Of a DNA stretch of 64,000 nucleotides, positions 1 through 11,281 are shown one piece after another; within the stretch, counting starts at the first letter, position 1, and every line of letters starts with the position of its first letter. This stretch comes from Rhinopomastus cyanomelas (Eukaryota; Chordata; Aves; Bucerotiformes; Rhinopomastidae). Below the pieces are notes generated by a model. It did no database searches, had not been told where the DNA came from, and saw nothing but the letters and a program-made list of their open reading frames with translations. Where the stretch lies: the NCBI GenBank assembly GCA_013400115.1, contig VXBP01005615.1, positions 124,001-188,000 of the forward strand. Reading direction: 5' to 3'. The translations under genes and the position numbers were made by a program.

Positions 1-395
1 CACAGAGCTTCCTCATTGGGATGGTTGGGTTTCCTGCAAGTGTCTCTGCACTGTCTCAGCAAATCCCCTCTACAGGTGATACATCAAACAACAAGGCTGG
101 AAAATGACAGCATACCTCTGTGGTATGGAGCAATGCCGCAGGGCCGCCTGAAAATCGTCCTGGAAGGGTTCTCCTTCAGTGACACAAACCCACGCGATGG
201 CACCTGTGGCTCTGGTGAAGTGGAGCTAGGTACTCTGCGTCCTACAGTGCAACGATCAGCACATCAAGACTGATGGCATAGGGAAGTAGACCAAATTCCA
301 GGTTTTCAGAGTCCCAAAACTGTGAAAGGAAGTCTGATAACACTGAAAGTTTCAAAACAGCCACAGAAATGGAAAGCTGATGAAAGTAGCTTGGA
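1..395. other. Unique sequence, no gene recognised
   Basis: No repeat or convincing exon is visible. The open frame at 16-273 has no coding signature beyond lacking stops. Confidence 0.5.
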
Positions 396-1099
396 AATCA
401 CAGAACATCAGGGATTGGAAGGGACCTCGAAAGATCATCTGGTCCAACTCCCACACCACACTAGGATCATCTAGATCAAGTTGCATAGGAACATAATCAG
501 GTGGGTTTTAAATAGTGCCAGAGAAGGAGACTGTACAAACTCCCCTGGGCAGCCCCTTCCAATGCTCTGTCACCCTCACCATGAAGAAGTTCCTTCTCAT
601 ACTGACGAGGAACCTCCTGTGTTCCAGCTTACACCCATTACCCCTTGTCCTATCATTACATGACACTGAGAAGAGCCTGGCTCCATCCTCCTGACACCCA
701 CCCTTCACATATTTATAAACACTAATAAGGTCACCCCTCAGTGTCCTTTTTTCCAAGCTCAAGAGACCCAGCTCCCTCTACCTTTCCTCATCAGGGAGAT
801 GTTCCACTCCTTTCATCACCTTTGTGGCTTTGTTTCAGACTCTGTCCAGCAGTTCTGTGTCCTTCTTGAACTGAAAGGCCCAGAACTGGACATAATATTC
901 CAGATGTGGTCTCACCAGGGCAGAGTAGATGGGGAGAAGAATCTCTCAATCTCCTAACCACCCTAGTTCTGATCCACCCCAGGATGCCATTGGCCTTCTT
1001 GGCCACAAGGGCACATTGCTGGCTCATGGCCATCCTGCTGGCCACCAGGACTGCCAGATCCCTTTCTCCTACACTGCTCTCCAGCAGATCATTACTGAT
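396..1099 (-). mobile_element. CR1 LINE, 5'-truncated copy with ORF2 C-terminal remnant
   Basis: Read on the minus strand, this is the 3' part of a CR1 element. The 3' terminus lies at the left edge (CAGAACAT...GGATTGGAAGGGACC on the plus strand). The body runs through the ORF2 C-terminal region and stops near 1,099. Translated minus-strand pieces show the typical CR1 ORF2 motifs, among them LLESSVGERDL, MSQQCALVAKKANGILGWIR and a degraded QEDGARLFSV. Several frame breaks separate these blocks, so it is not functional. The right end abuts a second CR1 copy of a different subfamily in the opposite orientation. Identification rests on close resemblance to the other copies in this window and on general knowledge of CR1. 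Confidence 0.93.
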
Positions 1100-1275
1100 C
1101 AGACATTGGAATGGACTGCCCAGGTTGCTGGCAGTGTCACCATCCCTGGAGCTGTTTAAAAAGACTGGATGTGGCACTTAGTGCCATGGTCTAGGTGATT
1201 GTAGTGAGGTTAGATCATAGGCTGGACTTGATCTCAGGGCTTTTCTAGCCTCAATAATTCTGTGGTTCTGTATTC
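1100..1275 (+). mobile_element. CR1 LINE 3' end, divergent subfamily
   Basis: A 3' fragment that begins in the TGGAATGGACTGCCCAGG region and ends with the tail-like repeat AATTCTGTGGTTCTGTATTCTG. Its 3' UTR (the GTGGCACTTAGTGCCATGG region, then GGACTTGATCTCAGGGC) differs from the young subfamily that dominates this window. It resembles the other large class of avian CR1 3' ends. It is truncated to about 175 bp. Confidence 0.85.
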
Positions 1276-4200
1276 TGTAAACAGCTATGTGTAAAGTAAA
1301 CGAAGCAGAGCCAACACTGCATTTCTAGAAGTATTACACATGCTCATTTTAATATAGTACTGTTGTAGTACAATTGTTATAAATACTCATTAAAGAGCTA
1401 TAAAAAGTTATGTGATCGACAATCGTGCAGTTTAATGCTAAACAGCATATTTTTCAGCATTACTAATAACTCTTCTCAGAGAGTTTTATTCTCATTTTTG
1501 GTTTTTTTGGCATTATTTCTCACATATAAATGCGTCCATCTGTGTATACATAGAAAAGTAGTTCTCAGAGTCTAAATGAAAGGCTACCTGAAAAAAGCAT
1601 CTAATAATTCCATCCCAGTGCACTCAGAAGTAACAAGCATGATGAAGAATTTTTAGAATCAGGTATTAGTCCCATAGCAAAGTACTCTTATGCTGGTCAA
1701 TTTGGAGCAAAGTGATTTTGAATTTCACTCAGTATTCACTAGGGAATATGCAATTAACCACAACTGCTAAGTTTCAGCTACTGGCAGCTGTGGATTATGG
1801 AAAACAAATAATTAACATACAATTATCAAATTAAATTGCCAACTAATATTATGTTTAGCTAATTCAATGAACTGTTTAAAAATGTGATCCTGGAAAAGTT
1901 CACCAAAAATTTATTTGAAGGACTCATTTTTACTGTTGTTCCATCCTATCTACTACTTTTTGTGCTACCAGTCAGCAGCTGTGGGCAATGCAGTTTGGAG
2001 CTGGCTTCGTTTTCTTGGACCCCTAGTTATTGGTTCCACTAGCAAACCAGTACAGAAAATTATGATCTCTGTATTCATTTGAAAAAAATATAGATTCTTT
2101 ATTCCTATTTTCTTTAGACTCCTGCACCAGCTATGTTTTAGGACCTTTAACAGATGTTGCTCAACATCTACTGATGAAAAGAGGACAATATTTTCTAACA
2201 GCTGTAAGCCAGTCACTACTGATGACTAACGATGGCCGAGAAGCATTGCCCATGCTGCACATACCCAGCGGTGGTGCCCAGACATGCCTCCAGCACAGTT
2301 ACCCCCAGTGTTCAGGGCGGTCAGACTGGAATGCACGTCCATCCGTCACCCACCGTTGACACCACAAGTATTTCTCACCACAGACAGCCTCAGCTATTCC
2401 TTCACGGCTGAAGTGAGGTGTTGTGCAGCTTTCACTGACTGCTTTTCTCACTGCAGTGCACCACTGTGGGCAATACTCCTAGAACACATTTAACTGTCCT
2501 GTAGATTAATAGATAAAACCAGTAATTAATACAAGTCACCAAGTGGGCTCTGCAGCTGTGTGTGGAAGAGACCTGCACCAACAGAGACCAGTACTATCTT
2601 GGGAGAAATTTAGAGCTGTCTGTTAAAACAAACATTTTGCAAAGTAACAGCTAAATGGGATTAGAGCAATCTCTCAACATAGTCGGATGCTTTTTTTTCC
2701 CCAGGGTGAGGAAACACACTTTTCCTTGTCATGAAAGAGACAAATCACGATCAGTCTGTCACGTATAATTTGACAATTTGCAATGCTTGAGCAGCAGGAG
2801 GCCAAGGCACATATTTCAAACACTGCTATTGATAGAAGAGTTTTACAGTAGCTCCCCATTTCTATGCTGGATAAATGTCCCAGTTAAGACAGTTGTATAA
2901 CAGACAGCCGGGAAGGCCTGGTGCACTGGAACCAAAAGAGCTGCCTGATTAGCTTTGGTCTTCAAGCTGATAATTTTTTAAACATCCATGGGAAATCAAC
3001 TTCTATGCTCTAGGGATCAAGCAAACTAACAGGTGTACATCTTGGCAACTACAAATGGTATGATGGCACAAGGGGAACTTGCTGCATAAATTGCCACCTA
3101 CAGGCTGAAGTAAATGGACAGCACAGTGTCTCTGGTGTGGGAGTGCTAAAACAAGGACACAGTGCTTCTCTCTTCTTTTGAGATGTCTCAAAGGCACTCT
3201 GAGTGTTCTATATCCTCTTCCTGCAGGTCGTGGCAATCTTCAAAGCCAAAACTGTCAAACGTTATTGAAACCACGTTTATTTGGCCCATGGGAAAGCAGG
3301 TCCATAAACATCTTTCCACTGAGTCACCATTTTTTTATTGCTTGGTGTACAGAAAAGATGACGAGAAAAAGGAAATAGAAATCAAAGCCCTCCTTACTCA
3401 TGAAGTGCCAAAAACCCCCTAAACAAAACCTGAATGCATCACAAATCCTATGGCTTAAAAATACCAAGAAATGCTAGAAGTGCTGCTGTTAGAGGGGATA
3501 AGGCAAAGGTACGGTCAGCTTTCTCCTGAGCTAAATTGTGCTATTATTCTGAAAACCATAGCCATGGGATTTCACACTGATTATCTCCCCATCATTTCCA
3601 CAAAGTGTGCTCAGCTTGCAAGTAAACAGCTCACATTTTTCCCCTTCCTGCAAAGCTCTGGAAGCACAGCCCATCCTCTGAAATGCAAGCCAAGTCTTCT
3701 GTTTCTTGTGTCTAATCCCCAGTTAAAGGCTCAGCCTGCGCTGTCACACGTATCCACCAGCATCGTGCGCGAGAAGCTGACTGGAACAATTCTATTTGCA
3801 ATGACATAGGAGGGCAAACTGAGCCTCCTTAATTTCCTAGCTGTTAGTTGCAGTCCATCTTCCTCCTAACTTAGTTTTGTGGGGCTCAAGGGGCAGGGAA
3901 ACCAAGAATTCTAACTGGTTCTGCCAGAAAAGGAAGCGGCTGAGGCAGCGCACTTTTCACAAAGGGCAGCAGCATCAGAGACAGGCGCAAGCCTTGGCTG
4001 CTCGTTGCTCAGCCCCTGCTGAAGTGCCCTGCAGTATCCTCTGGACTTGCCACGAAGGATTTGGAAAGGGGATGCAGTGCCAGCTTGGTGCTGCGTGTGC
4101 AGGCAGTTGCAGCTGCTGCCTCGCGAGGCAGTCAGAGGAGGAGTCCTGACTTTTCCTGATGCACGGCTTGCAGAGGACCTGTGGTGCACACACTTGCACT

Positions 4201-4557
4201 GGCTGTTGCCTTTATGAGCTCTAAAGCAGAGCTACCCTTTCCAGCTCTTACCAGGATTTAAAGTACCAGGTCAAAACAAAAACACCACCTCACTGATCTG
4301 GACCCAAGGCTAATTTTAAGAAGTCTGAAAACTCTCCTAATTTAATGGACCTTCCTACCAGTAGAAAACATTAATAAAATATTTACGCTCTGGAAATCCA
4401 CCTCAAATAATCTGTGAAAGTATTTGGAACGCTGGGTATGGGAGAGGGGTTGTCCTCTGCAGAAACGGAATAAAACCCACGTTAGAAAACTATTCGTGTG
4501 CCTTTTAGTTATCAGTAGTGTAACCTGGATGTAGACAGAAGACAGGAACTAGCCCTA
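1276..4557. other. Unique AT-rich sequence
   Basis: No repeats were recognised. A GC-richer patch at about 3,900-4,200 is open on both strands (3,877-4,149 plus; 3,911-4,189 minus) but has no splice-site frame or recognisable motif. I see no supported gene. Confidence 0.5.
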
Positions 4558-4872
4558 AGAAGGGTGGGTGTCAGGAGGATGGAGCCAGGCTCTTCTCAAT
4601 GTCATCTAGCGATAGGATGAGGGGCAATGGTTGTAAGCGGGAACATAGGAGGTTCCACTTCAATGAGAGAAGGAACTTCTTACCAGTGAGGATGATGGAG
4701 CATTGGAATGGGGTGCCCAGGGAGGTTGTGGAGTCTCCTTCACTGGAGATGTTTAAGACCCTCCTGGATGTGTTCCTGTATGATTTTGTCTAGGTGATAT
4801 TGCTGTGGCAAGGGGATTGGACTAGATGATCTTTCGAGGTCCTTTCCAATCCCTAATGATTCTATGATTCTA
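4558..4872 (+). mobile_element. CR1 LINE 3' fragment, young subfamily
   Basis: Begins at the GAAGGGTGGGTGTCAGG position of the consensus and runs to an intact terminal repeat (ATTCTATGATTCTA). The ORF2 C-terminal frame is open at about 4,599-4,793, with the family motifs SSDRMRGNG, RRNFLPVR and ESPSLEMFKTLLDVFL. About 315 bp remain and the element is 5'-truncated. The start coincides in consensus coordinates with the 5' end of the twin-primed copy near 45.8 kb. Confidence 0.93.
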
Positions 4873-6130
4873 GGATACTGATAGAAGATCTGTCCAGAGA
4901 TGCTTGTGATATTTCATGGGGTCAGATTCATCACTCTCTATTTTTTTCATATGTTATGACACTTAGGCATGATTTAAGGCACTTTGAATTGAAATATTCA
5001 ATGCATTCTGTTATTTGCACATGATTTTCCATACTCCTCTGTCTCTGTATCAATACCTTTCAGATATTTTACTAGTCCTGTAGTGACAGTTGATTGTAGG
5101 TACCAGAAACTGTCACTCTTAGAATTAAGTCTGACACAAGCTAAATATGTTGTTAAAATCTGATGGGACTGTGAATGAGAAATAGATCAGAAAATGACTC
5201 CTTGTGAACTAGGAGGAAAGTAATAAAACAAGATCTTTTTTAAATGTCATCGTCCATATATTGTACTAGGCATTTGCCTTGCAGCAGATTTAGTATTTGC
5301 TCTCACTCCTTTCTCATGGTGTTTAGAACATCTTCAGCACTGAATGAAGCTGATCTAATTGAAATCTTATCTCACTTGTTTTCTCACTGCTGTCAGGAGC
5401 GCTTGGTGCTGGCATTTACAGCAACACATGGGTTGAGAGGCTTATTTTATCAACCTCACTGAGTTTCCAGTCTCTTACCACAACCATCAAACTCTAATTT
5501 ACTCTTCTGGGGGCCCTCCTCATTCCACAGTCCAAGCTGGACAAAAAGGATAATCATTTGGTCACTTAACAGTGAGAAAGTCTATACTCCCAAAACAAAA
5601 CGAGCCGGACCGCTCTCTCAGAATAAACAAGCTCTGCCGACTGACTCCTCACCTCTCTTTCCAACTCCTCTTCCCGCTGCCTCCCCTTTCTCCCCAGATT
5701 GCCACCATCCCACCCTTCTCTGGTGGCTTTTCAACAGTCCAGTGACAATCACGTGGACACAGATAAATGAGAGGTCAAACAACCCTCCCCCGACCTCTTT
5801 TTTAAAGGATTGTTTTGCCCACAGATCAAGAACAGAGGATAAGAAGTAATAGTTGAGACCAGCCCATAAGAAAACTAGAGGGAGATAAAATGCAGTCTCA
5901 CCGTCCCTCCCCTCTGAAAGGTTAACATTCCCCTTTCACCAACATATTTTGTCTGTTGAAGTATGAAACCAAAGAAATTACCTGGCAGCTAAAATTAATT
6001 GAAATACTAACACAGTTAAATTGTGCAGCTGACCCACCGTGCTTCACAGGGATCTAAGGGCACCGTTCATGTCTGCAGAGCTTTCAAGAACACCGACGAG
6101 CAAATGAAACAACAACTTCTGCTAGGGGTG
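4873..6130. other. Unique sequence with a pyrimidine-rich patch
   Basis: A C/T-rich run at about 5,640-5,697 ends in CCCCAG and would make a good splice acceptor. The sequence after it has no convincing coding frame or donor. Nothing else was recognised. Confidence 0.45.
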
Positions 6131-6410
6131 TCATAGAATTAGTAGGGATTGGAAGGGACCTCAAAAGACCATCTAGTTTAATCCCCATGCTAGAGCAGGA
6201 TCACCTAGACCAAGTCACAGAGGAACACATCCAGACGGGGTCTTAAACGTCTCCAGAGAAGGAGACTCCACAACCTCCCTGGGCAGCCTGTTCCAGTGCT
6301 CTGTCACCCTCACTGGGAAGAATTTCTCATATTGAAGTGGAACCTCCTATGTTCCAGTTGACACCCATTGCCCCATCACTAGATGTCATTGAAAAGAGCC
6401 TGGCTCCATC
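6131..6410 (-). mobile_element. CR1 LINE 3' fragment
   Basis: A minus-strand CR1 3' end with its tail at the left (TCATAGAATTAGTAGGGATTGG). Against sister copies it lacks a few bases in the CTTCTCCTCATATT region and in the CCCCTTGTCCTATCACTAG region. These small deletions break the ORF2 frame. It is truncated near 6,410. Confidence 0.92.
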
Positions 6411-9400
6411 ATGCACCAATTGTTAGGGAAGAAATGCAACCCCTCTTAGAACATGTATGTCTGACATGGGCTTTTTTCAGCCAAGCCTGGACACTCACAG
6501 ATTAATGAATTCCCTGTATTTCTGTCTTCACGAACAGCTTTCCTGTCAGTTTGCTGTTATTCATTTATAAATTGGAGGAAAATGCACTATATTAGTTTCT
6601 TTTGCCACTGGACACTATTCAGTAGCTTTTTTTCAGACTTTCTATAACTAAAACAAATACATGGTAGGAGGCTGTATTGAAAAAATCCTTGTGTTCCACC
6701 CTCAACAGAAAAACCCCACGAAATTCAGATTTTCTGCTCTACATTCTTGTACTTCAATCCCTTCCTAAGAAAGCAATTCCACCTCTTAGCTTTCACTTAC
6801 ACTATTTTAAAAACCTCAACCCACTGATGGAGAAAAAGGTCTGCTTTTTGAGGCTGAAATCGGTTGATGTCCTGTATCTTGGTGATTTTCTGACGTATGA
6901 TTTCTTTCTATGATGAAAAGGCACCTTTTAAAAGCACTCCAAACTCACATAGGATAAATTGATGAGCTAAAGTCTCTCAGACATATTTTGTCTTCAAAGC
7001 ATCCCGACCCAGAACGCTGACTACACCACAGATGCTTCCTAATGAAGTGGGGGGTTTATTTTGGGTTTATCCATGCACTGTTTCCAAGGGGCCACGCGCC
7101 GCACATGCGCTGCCAGTGAATTACAAATCTAAGCCCAACTCCCCATAGCAATCGTTTCTTCACGAAGTATTGCCTGAAGCAGTGTGTTTCAGAAACATAA
7201 TTTAACACAGACTAGGTGTGTTCTTGTAAGAGTCAGCTCCTGGACTTCAGGTCTACGTTCCTCCTCTAAGGTTCTCCTTTTTTTCTAAGTAATAGCTAAT
7301 GTTTTTGGTTTTTCAAGACTCTTCCTTTCTCATTGCTTTGATCTCAATGCCCCGTCTGCTACCTTCTAATGGTGGTTCAGTGCAGGAGCAGCTGTTCACT
7401 GGGGCCATTCAGGTAAATATCACAACCTTTCGCTTGTTTTCAGCGTTGTCTGCGCTCATCTCTGGACAGCATTCGCCAATCACTCACATAAACCTTCTCC
7501 TGATATCCTCAGACCTTTCCCCAACCCAGATAATGAAGTTATGGGTGTATTTCAGTTTGAACCAGAGTGCAATTTGAAATTGATTTCCCAGTTGTCCCCG
7601 CTTACCATCACTGAGTCATCCTGAAGTGCACAAATTGAATTCCTTCGGATGAATCCTAGCTGGAAGACCAGGGATCAGTTTAATTTGCTCCAGCCACAAA
7701 CAGCCACTCGGTCCACACGGCCAGACTAGCCCTCGCCCAAAATGAAGTCTCCACATTTCATACAGTATTGGGAGAACAGTCTGTAAAACCCAAGAGTATC
7801 GGGGCTAGCAGAGCGCTGTGACACACAAATGTTTGCCATGATGTCACTGACACTTCACAGAAATGCTCAGATTTTTGATTTTTTCCTGCAAAATTGTTCT
7901 TATACCTAGAGACTGAAAAAGCTGAGAGAGGAGCCTTGCTCAGACGAAGAGTAGTGTTCTTAAACCTCAACACCACCACCAAAGTGCCAGTCCCAAAGCA
8001 GTCCCCTGTCTGGGGAGATGAAGACTAGCAATGTGCTGCTGTAAACGTGTTTCTGTAGCTTCTGTAGCTAGAAGAACTTCAGATATGTTTGTGATTATCT
8101 TTGGGACAAGTGAAAGAAGCCAGAGTTAGACAGGTTTTAAGCCACCGGAGCAGAGGCCGATCAGGCACATGGCTGCTGGAGTGGGTGCAAAAGCACAGCC
8201 ACACTGTGGGCAACCTTCCCCTTGCTGAAACTGAAGCATCAGCCAACGCGTGGAAAAGCCTGTAAGATCTATTAATGCAAGCAGACCCTTACACCTAATT
8301 TTTATTATCTCCTATGTTGTGGGAACTTGCAGTGCCTTTCTTGTCTGTCTAGGATAGTCCTTCTAATGCTCGAGGATCAAGCATTTAATGAGCCTTTCAA
8401 TATTATCTATTCCCTATAAGTGGTAGAGTAAAAGCTTCATGGAAAAGAGTCTATTTGATCTAATATATGTATTTTAATATGCTGTTATGAATTCCATCTT
8501 ACGCCTTTTGATGTAAACTCCCATATGTGGTCCTTATGGAGCCCTTCCTAATTATTTCATTATGGTGTTAAATCCTTTCAAATCAACGGATAGGAATTAT
8601 GATTTTTGAAACGTGATTTAGGCGCCTCAGAAGGCATGGAAGGGAAACACGAATGCTGGTTTTGATTGTTGATTTTGATGCACAATGAATTTTAAAAGTA
8701 TCAAAATTACATTTTTAACTTGTAATAAATAATGAGCAGGGGAGGAATCTAGATTTTGCAGCAGTTGAGGTTTTCACTGCTGTAAATCAACTATGATCAG
8801 ATGCCTTAGTAGTGCAGAGCTGAAAGTATCTGGCTTTTAAATCTGAAATAATCCAGTTACAGTTCCCCTGGCTAATGCATTTTCCCCTTGCATTGAAAAC
8901 CATTAGTTAAAATTATCTATGAAGTTTATATTTATATCAAACATATTAAAAGAATATAACAGAGAGGGATCAGTTCTGCTTCTAATCACAGGTCACTTTT
9001 TAACTGTGGCCTGAAATACACAGTTTAGGACTTGCCTGTGAATTGATTTCATGACCAATTAATTACATTTCAGCCCTTCATCAGACCCCATGCCAGTATC
9101 TATTAGTAGATGTGAGTGCTGCTGAAAGGATGCAGAGATTTCATTCGGCTATGAATAGAATATCCTGCTCCTTCACAATCTCTTCCATCCTGCTCTCACA
9201 AACCTGAGTGTAAGAAACTAATTTACCTTTTCTACTTTTATCTCTGTAGAGACCTAAACGGTCCTGCTGACTGAGATTATTCAGTAACAGGAAATTGTCT
9301 GGCAACGTGTCATTTTTACACAGTTTTCACCTAAATGCAAGTACAACGTCAGTGCACACCTGGTGTGGGCTTGAGACACCCCCTGGAGAATTTTGGATGC

Positions 9401-11194
9401 AGAAACCAGTGACTGGACCGCACTCATTAACAAGTGTGCAATTCTTAGGTGATAGATTTGATAAGTTTAAGCAAAACAAGTTACAACCAAAGCTGAAAAC
9501 ATTCCTCCTTTTAGCTACTTCTCGATGTTTTCTGTGCAAACACACCTGAATGGAAGTTGTGCTTGCCAAAGAGAAAGGAGGTTTCCAGCATCTTGCAGCC
9601 CACCTCAGAGTATTTACAGCTCTGTAGCCACAACAGGGCTTTCTTATCACTTACCCACAGACTGTGTGAAAACCTACCTGGTTCCCTCTGGGGTTTAACC
9701 CACTGGTGAAACACGGGAACTATGGCACATGTTGGGGTTTTGCTGTGCAAATGGTCTTTCTTTTCAAATAGCTTTCAAAAAGTTCAGCTCCATGGAGTTT
9801 AACTCCATTATTTTTTTTACTACAAACACAGTCCAAAGTTTACTTCAAGTTTTCTTAACAGTGTATTCCAACAGTGTTGGAAGAATGATTTGGAGTGTAG
9901 ATTAAAAAAGAGCATGTTCTTAATATTCCTCTTAACTTTAGCATAAAATGACAACACACGGAAATTCTGCTGTTTAAAAGCAGCTCAAGGAACCTAAATG
10001 GTTGCTCGAGAAATCAAAATGGTTGCTCAACAGCCTGATGTGAAGCAGGATATCGAGCTGTCACACAAGAGGGCTTTAGAGATATCTTGAAGTTATACTG
10101 TCTTTCACTGTGGGGTAGTTTTCTCTACTTGATTCCTTTTTGCACCATTTTTCTGTCATGTCTAGTATTTTGTCGTTTCATTTTCGCTACTAGACATCAC
10201 AACTCTGTGAATGAGCTACTGAAAATACTTCAGATTCATCCAAGCCCAGATCAAATTGACCATCTCAAGGAGAACAGCCTAATATAACTTAGTCCTGCCT
10301 CAGCTTTGAACTCCACTGAGGGAAAGCAAACAGCTTTATAGCCCATTCTGCTCATTTGAAGCAGGAATGCCTGGATGAAAATAAGAGCTTTTTTCATTAA
10401 GAGATCTGAAAGCTAAAGCTGGATTTTCTGGACAGTCTGCATTAAGGTTTTGGCAAATATGATCATAAAACTTCACTGTTTATGTTCGAGTACAACCCTT
10501 TCCAATATTTTTCTTTGCACACTGCTGTAGGATCGATGTTCTGTACACACACAGCAGTCTGTGCTCGTTACTGTAGGTTTGGAAGCTTTTTCAAATGAAG
10601 ACGGGTTGGTTATGCAAAGTCTCACATTTCTCTATCTCATCTGATTATTTCCCATAAGAACATTCTGTCTCTTGTTGAAGACCACACATGAAAAATGTCA
10701 TACTCAATACTTGTGTTTCTCAAAACTGAGATAGAGAAGGGCTTAGGTTTTCAAAATCAAATGTGAAAGCAGATTACATATGTGAAAGCAGATTATAGCT
10801 ATAACCATCATAAAACAGCATAAAAGACTGTCAAACTTTCAGCACTTGAAAAGAAAACCTAATTTTAAAAATATTTCCATATGTTAATCAGATGTTCACA
10901 CCACTTCACACAATTTGGTGATAAAGCTACCCAGAGACAAATATTGTTAAACTCAACCACTGCCAAGTGGCATCAGCTTTCGGGAAAAATCCTGAGAGGA
11001 TACAAATGTGCCCTTGATACGTGCATGCCCAACGGGGTTTTGCTTTGTTAAACTGGCTTGGGGCTAAGTGTGCCCAAAGAGAGGGCATCAGAGCAAAAAT
11101 AACTAGATCAGAACTATGGAGGTGGCTGTCCTGGAGGAGCTCAAAGTGAACTTGCTTAGGCTGTCTGAGACTAAAGTCCATTGGTACCAAAATG
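6411..11194. other. Long unique AT-rich stretch
   Basis: No CR1 was recognised across almost 5 kb. It contains a small CpG cluster at about 7,094-7,111, an AT-rich segment with several homeodomain-type TAATTA/ATTA cores at 8,450-9,070, an exon-like frame near 10.2 kb and a short tandem duplication at 10,762-10,797. I could not assign a gene. Confidence 0.45.
10762..10797. repeat. Short tandem duplication, 19-bp period
   Basis: The unit TGTGAAAGCAGATTACATA is followed at once by a near-copy, TGTGAAAGCAGATTATA. Two copies are present. This looks like a local replication-slippage duplication. Confidence 0.9.
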
Positions 11195-11281
11195 ATCATA
11201 GAATCATAAGGGATTGGAAGGGACCTCAAAAGATCTAGTTCAATCCCGCTGCCAGAGCAGGACCACCTAGACCAAGTCACA
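11195..11281 (-). mobile_element. CR1 LINE, very short 3' end
   Basis: Only the last 90 or so bases of the element are present, in minus orientation. The tail (ATCATAGAATCATAAGGGATTGG) is at the left and the copy ends at the GACCAAGTCAC position. It is severely 5'-truncated. Confidence 0.9.

Noticed and set aside
906..1181. Plus-strand frames in the first kilobase
   Set aside because: These are the antisense of CR1 ORF2 and its junction with the second CR1 copy, not independent genes.
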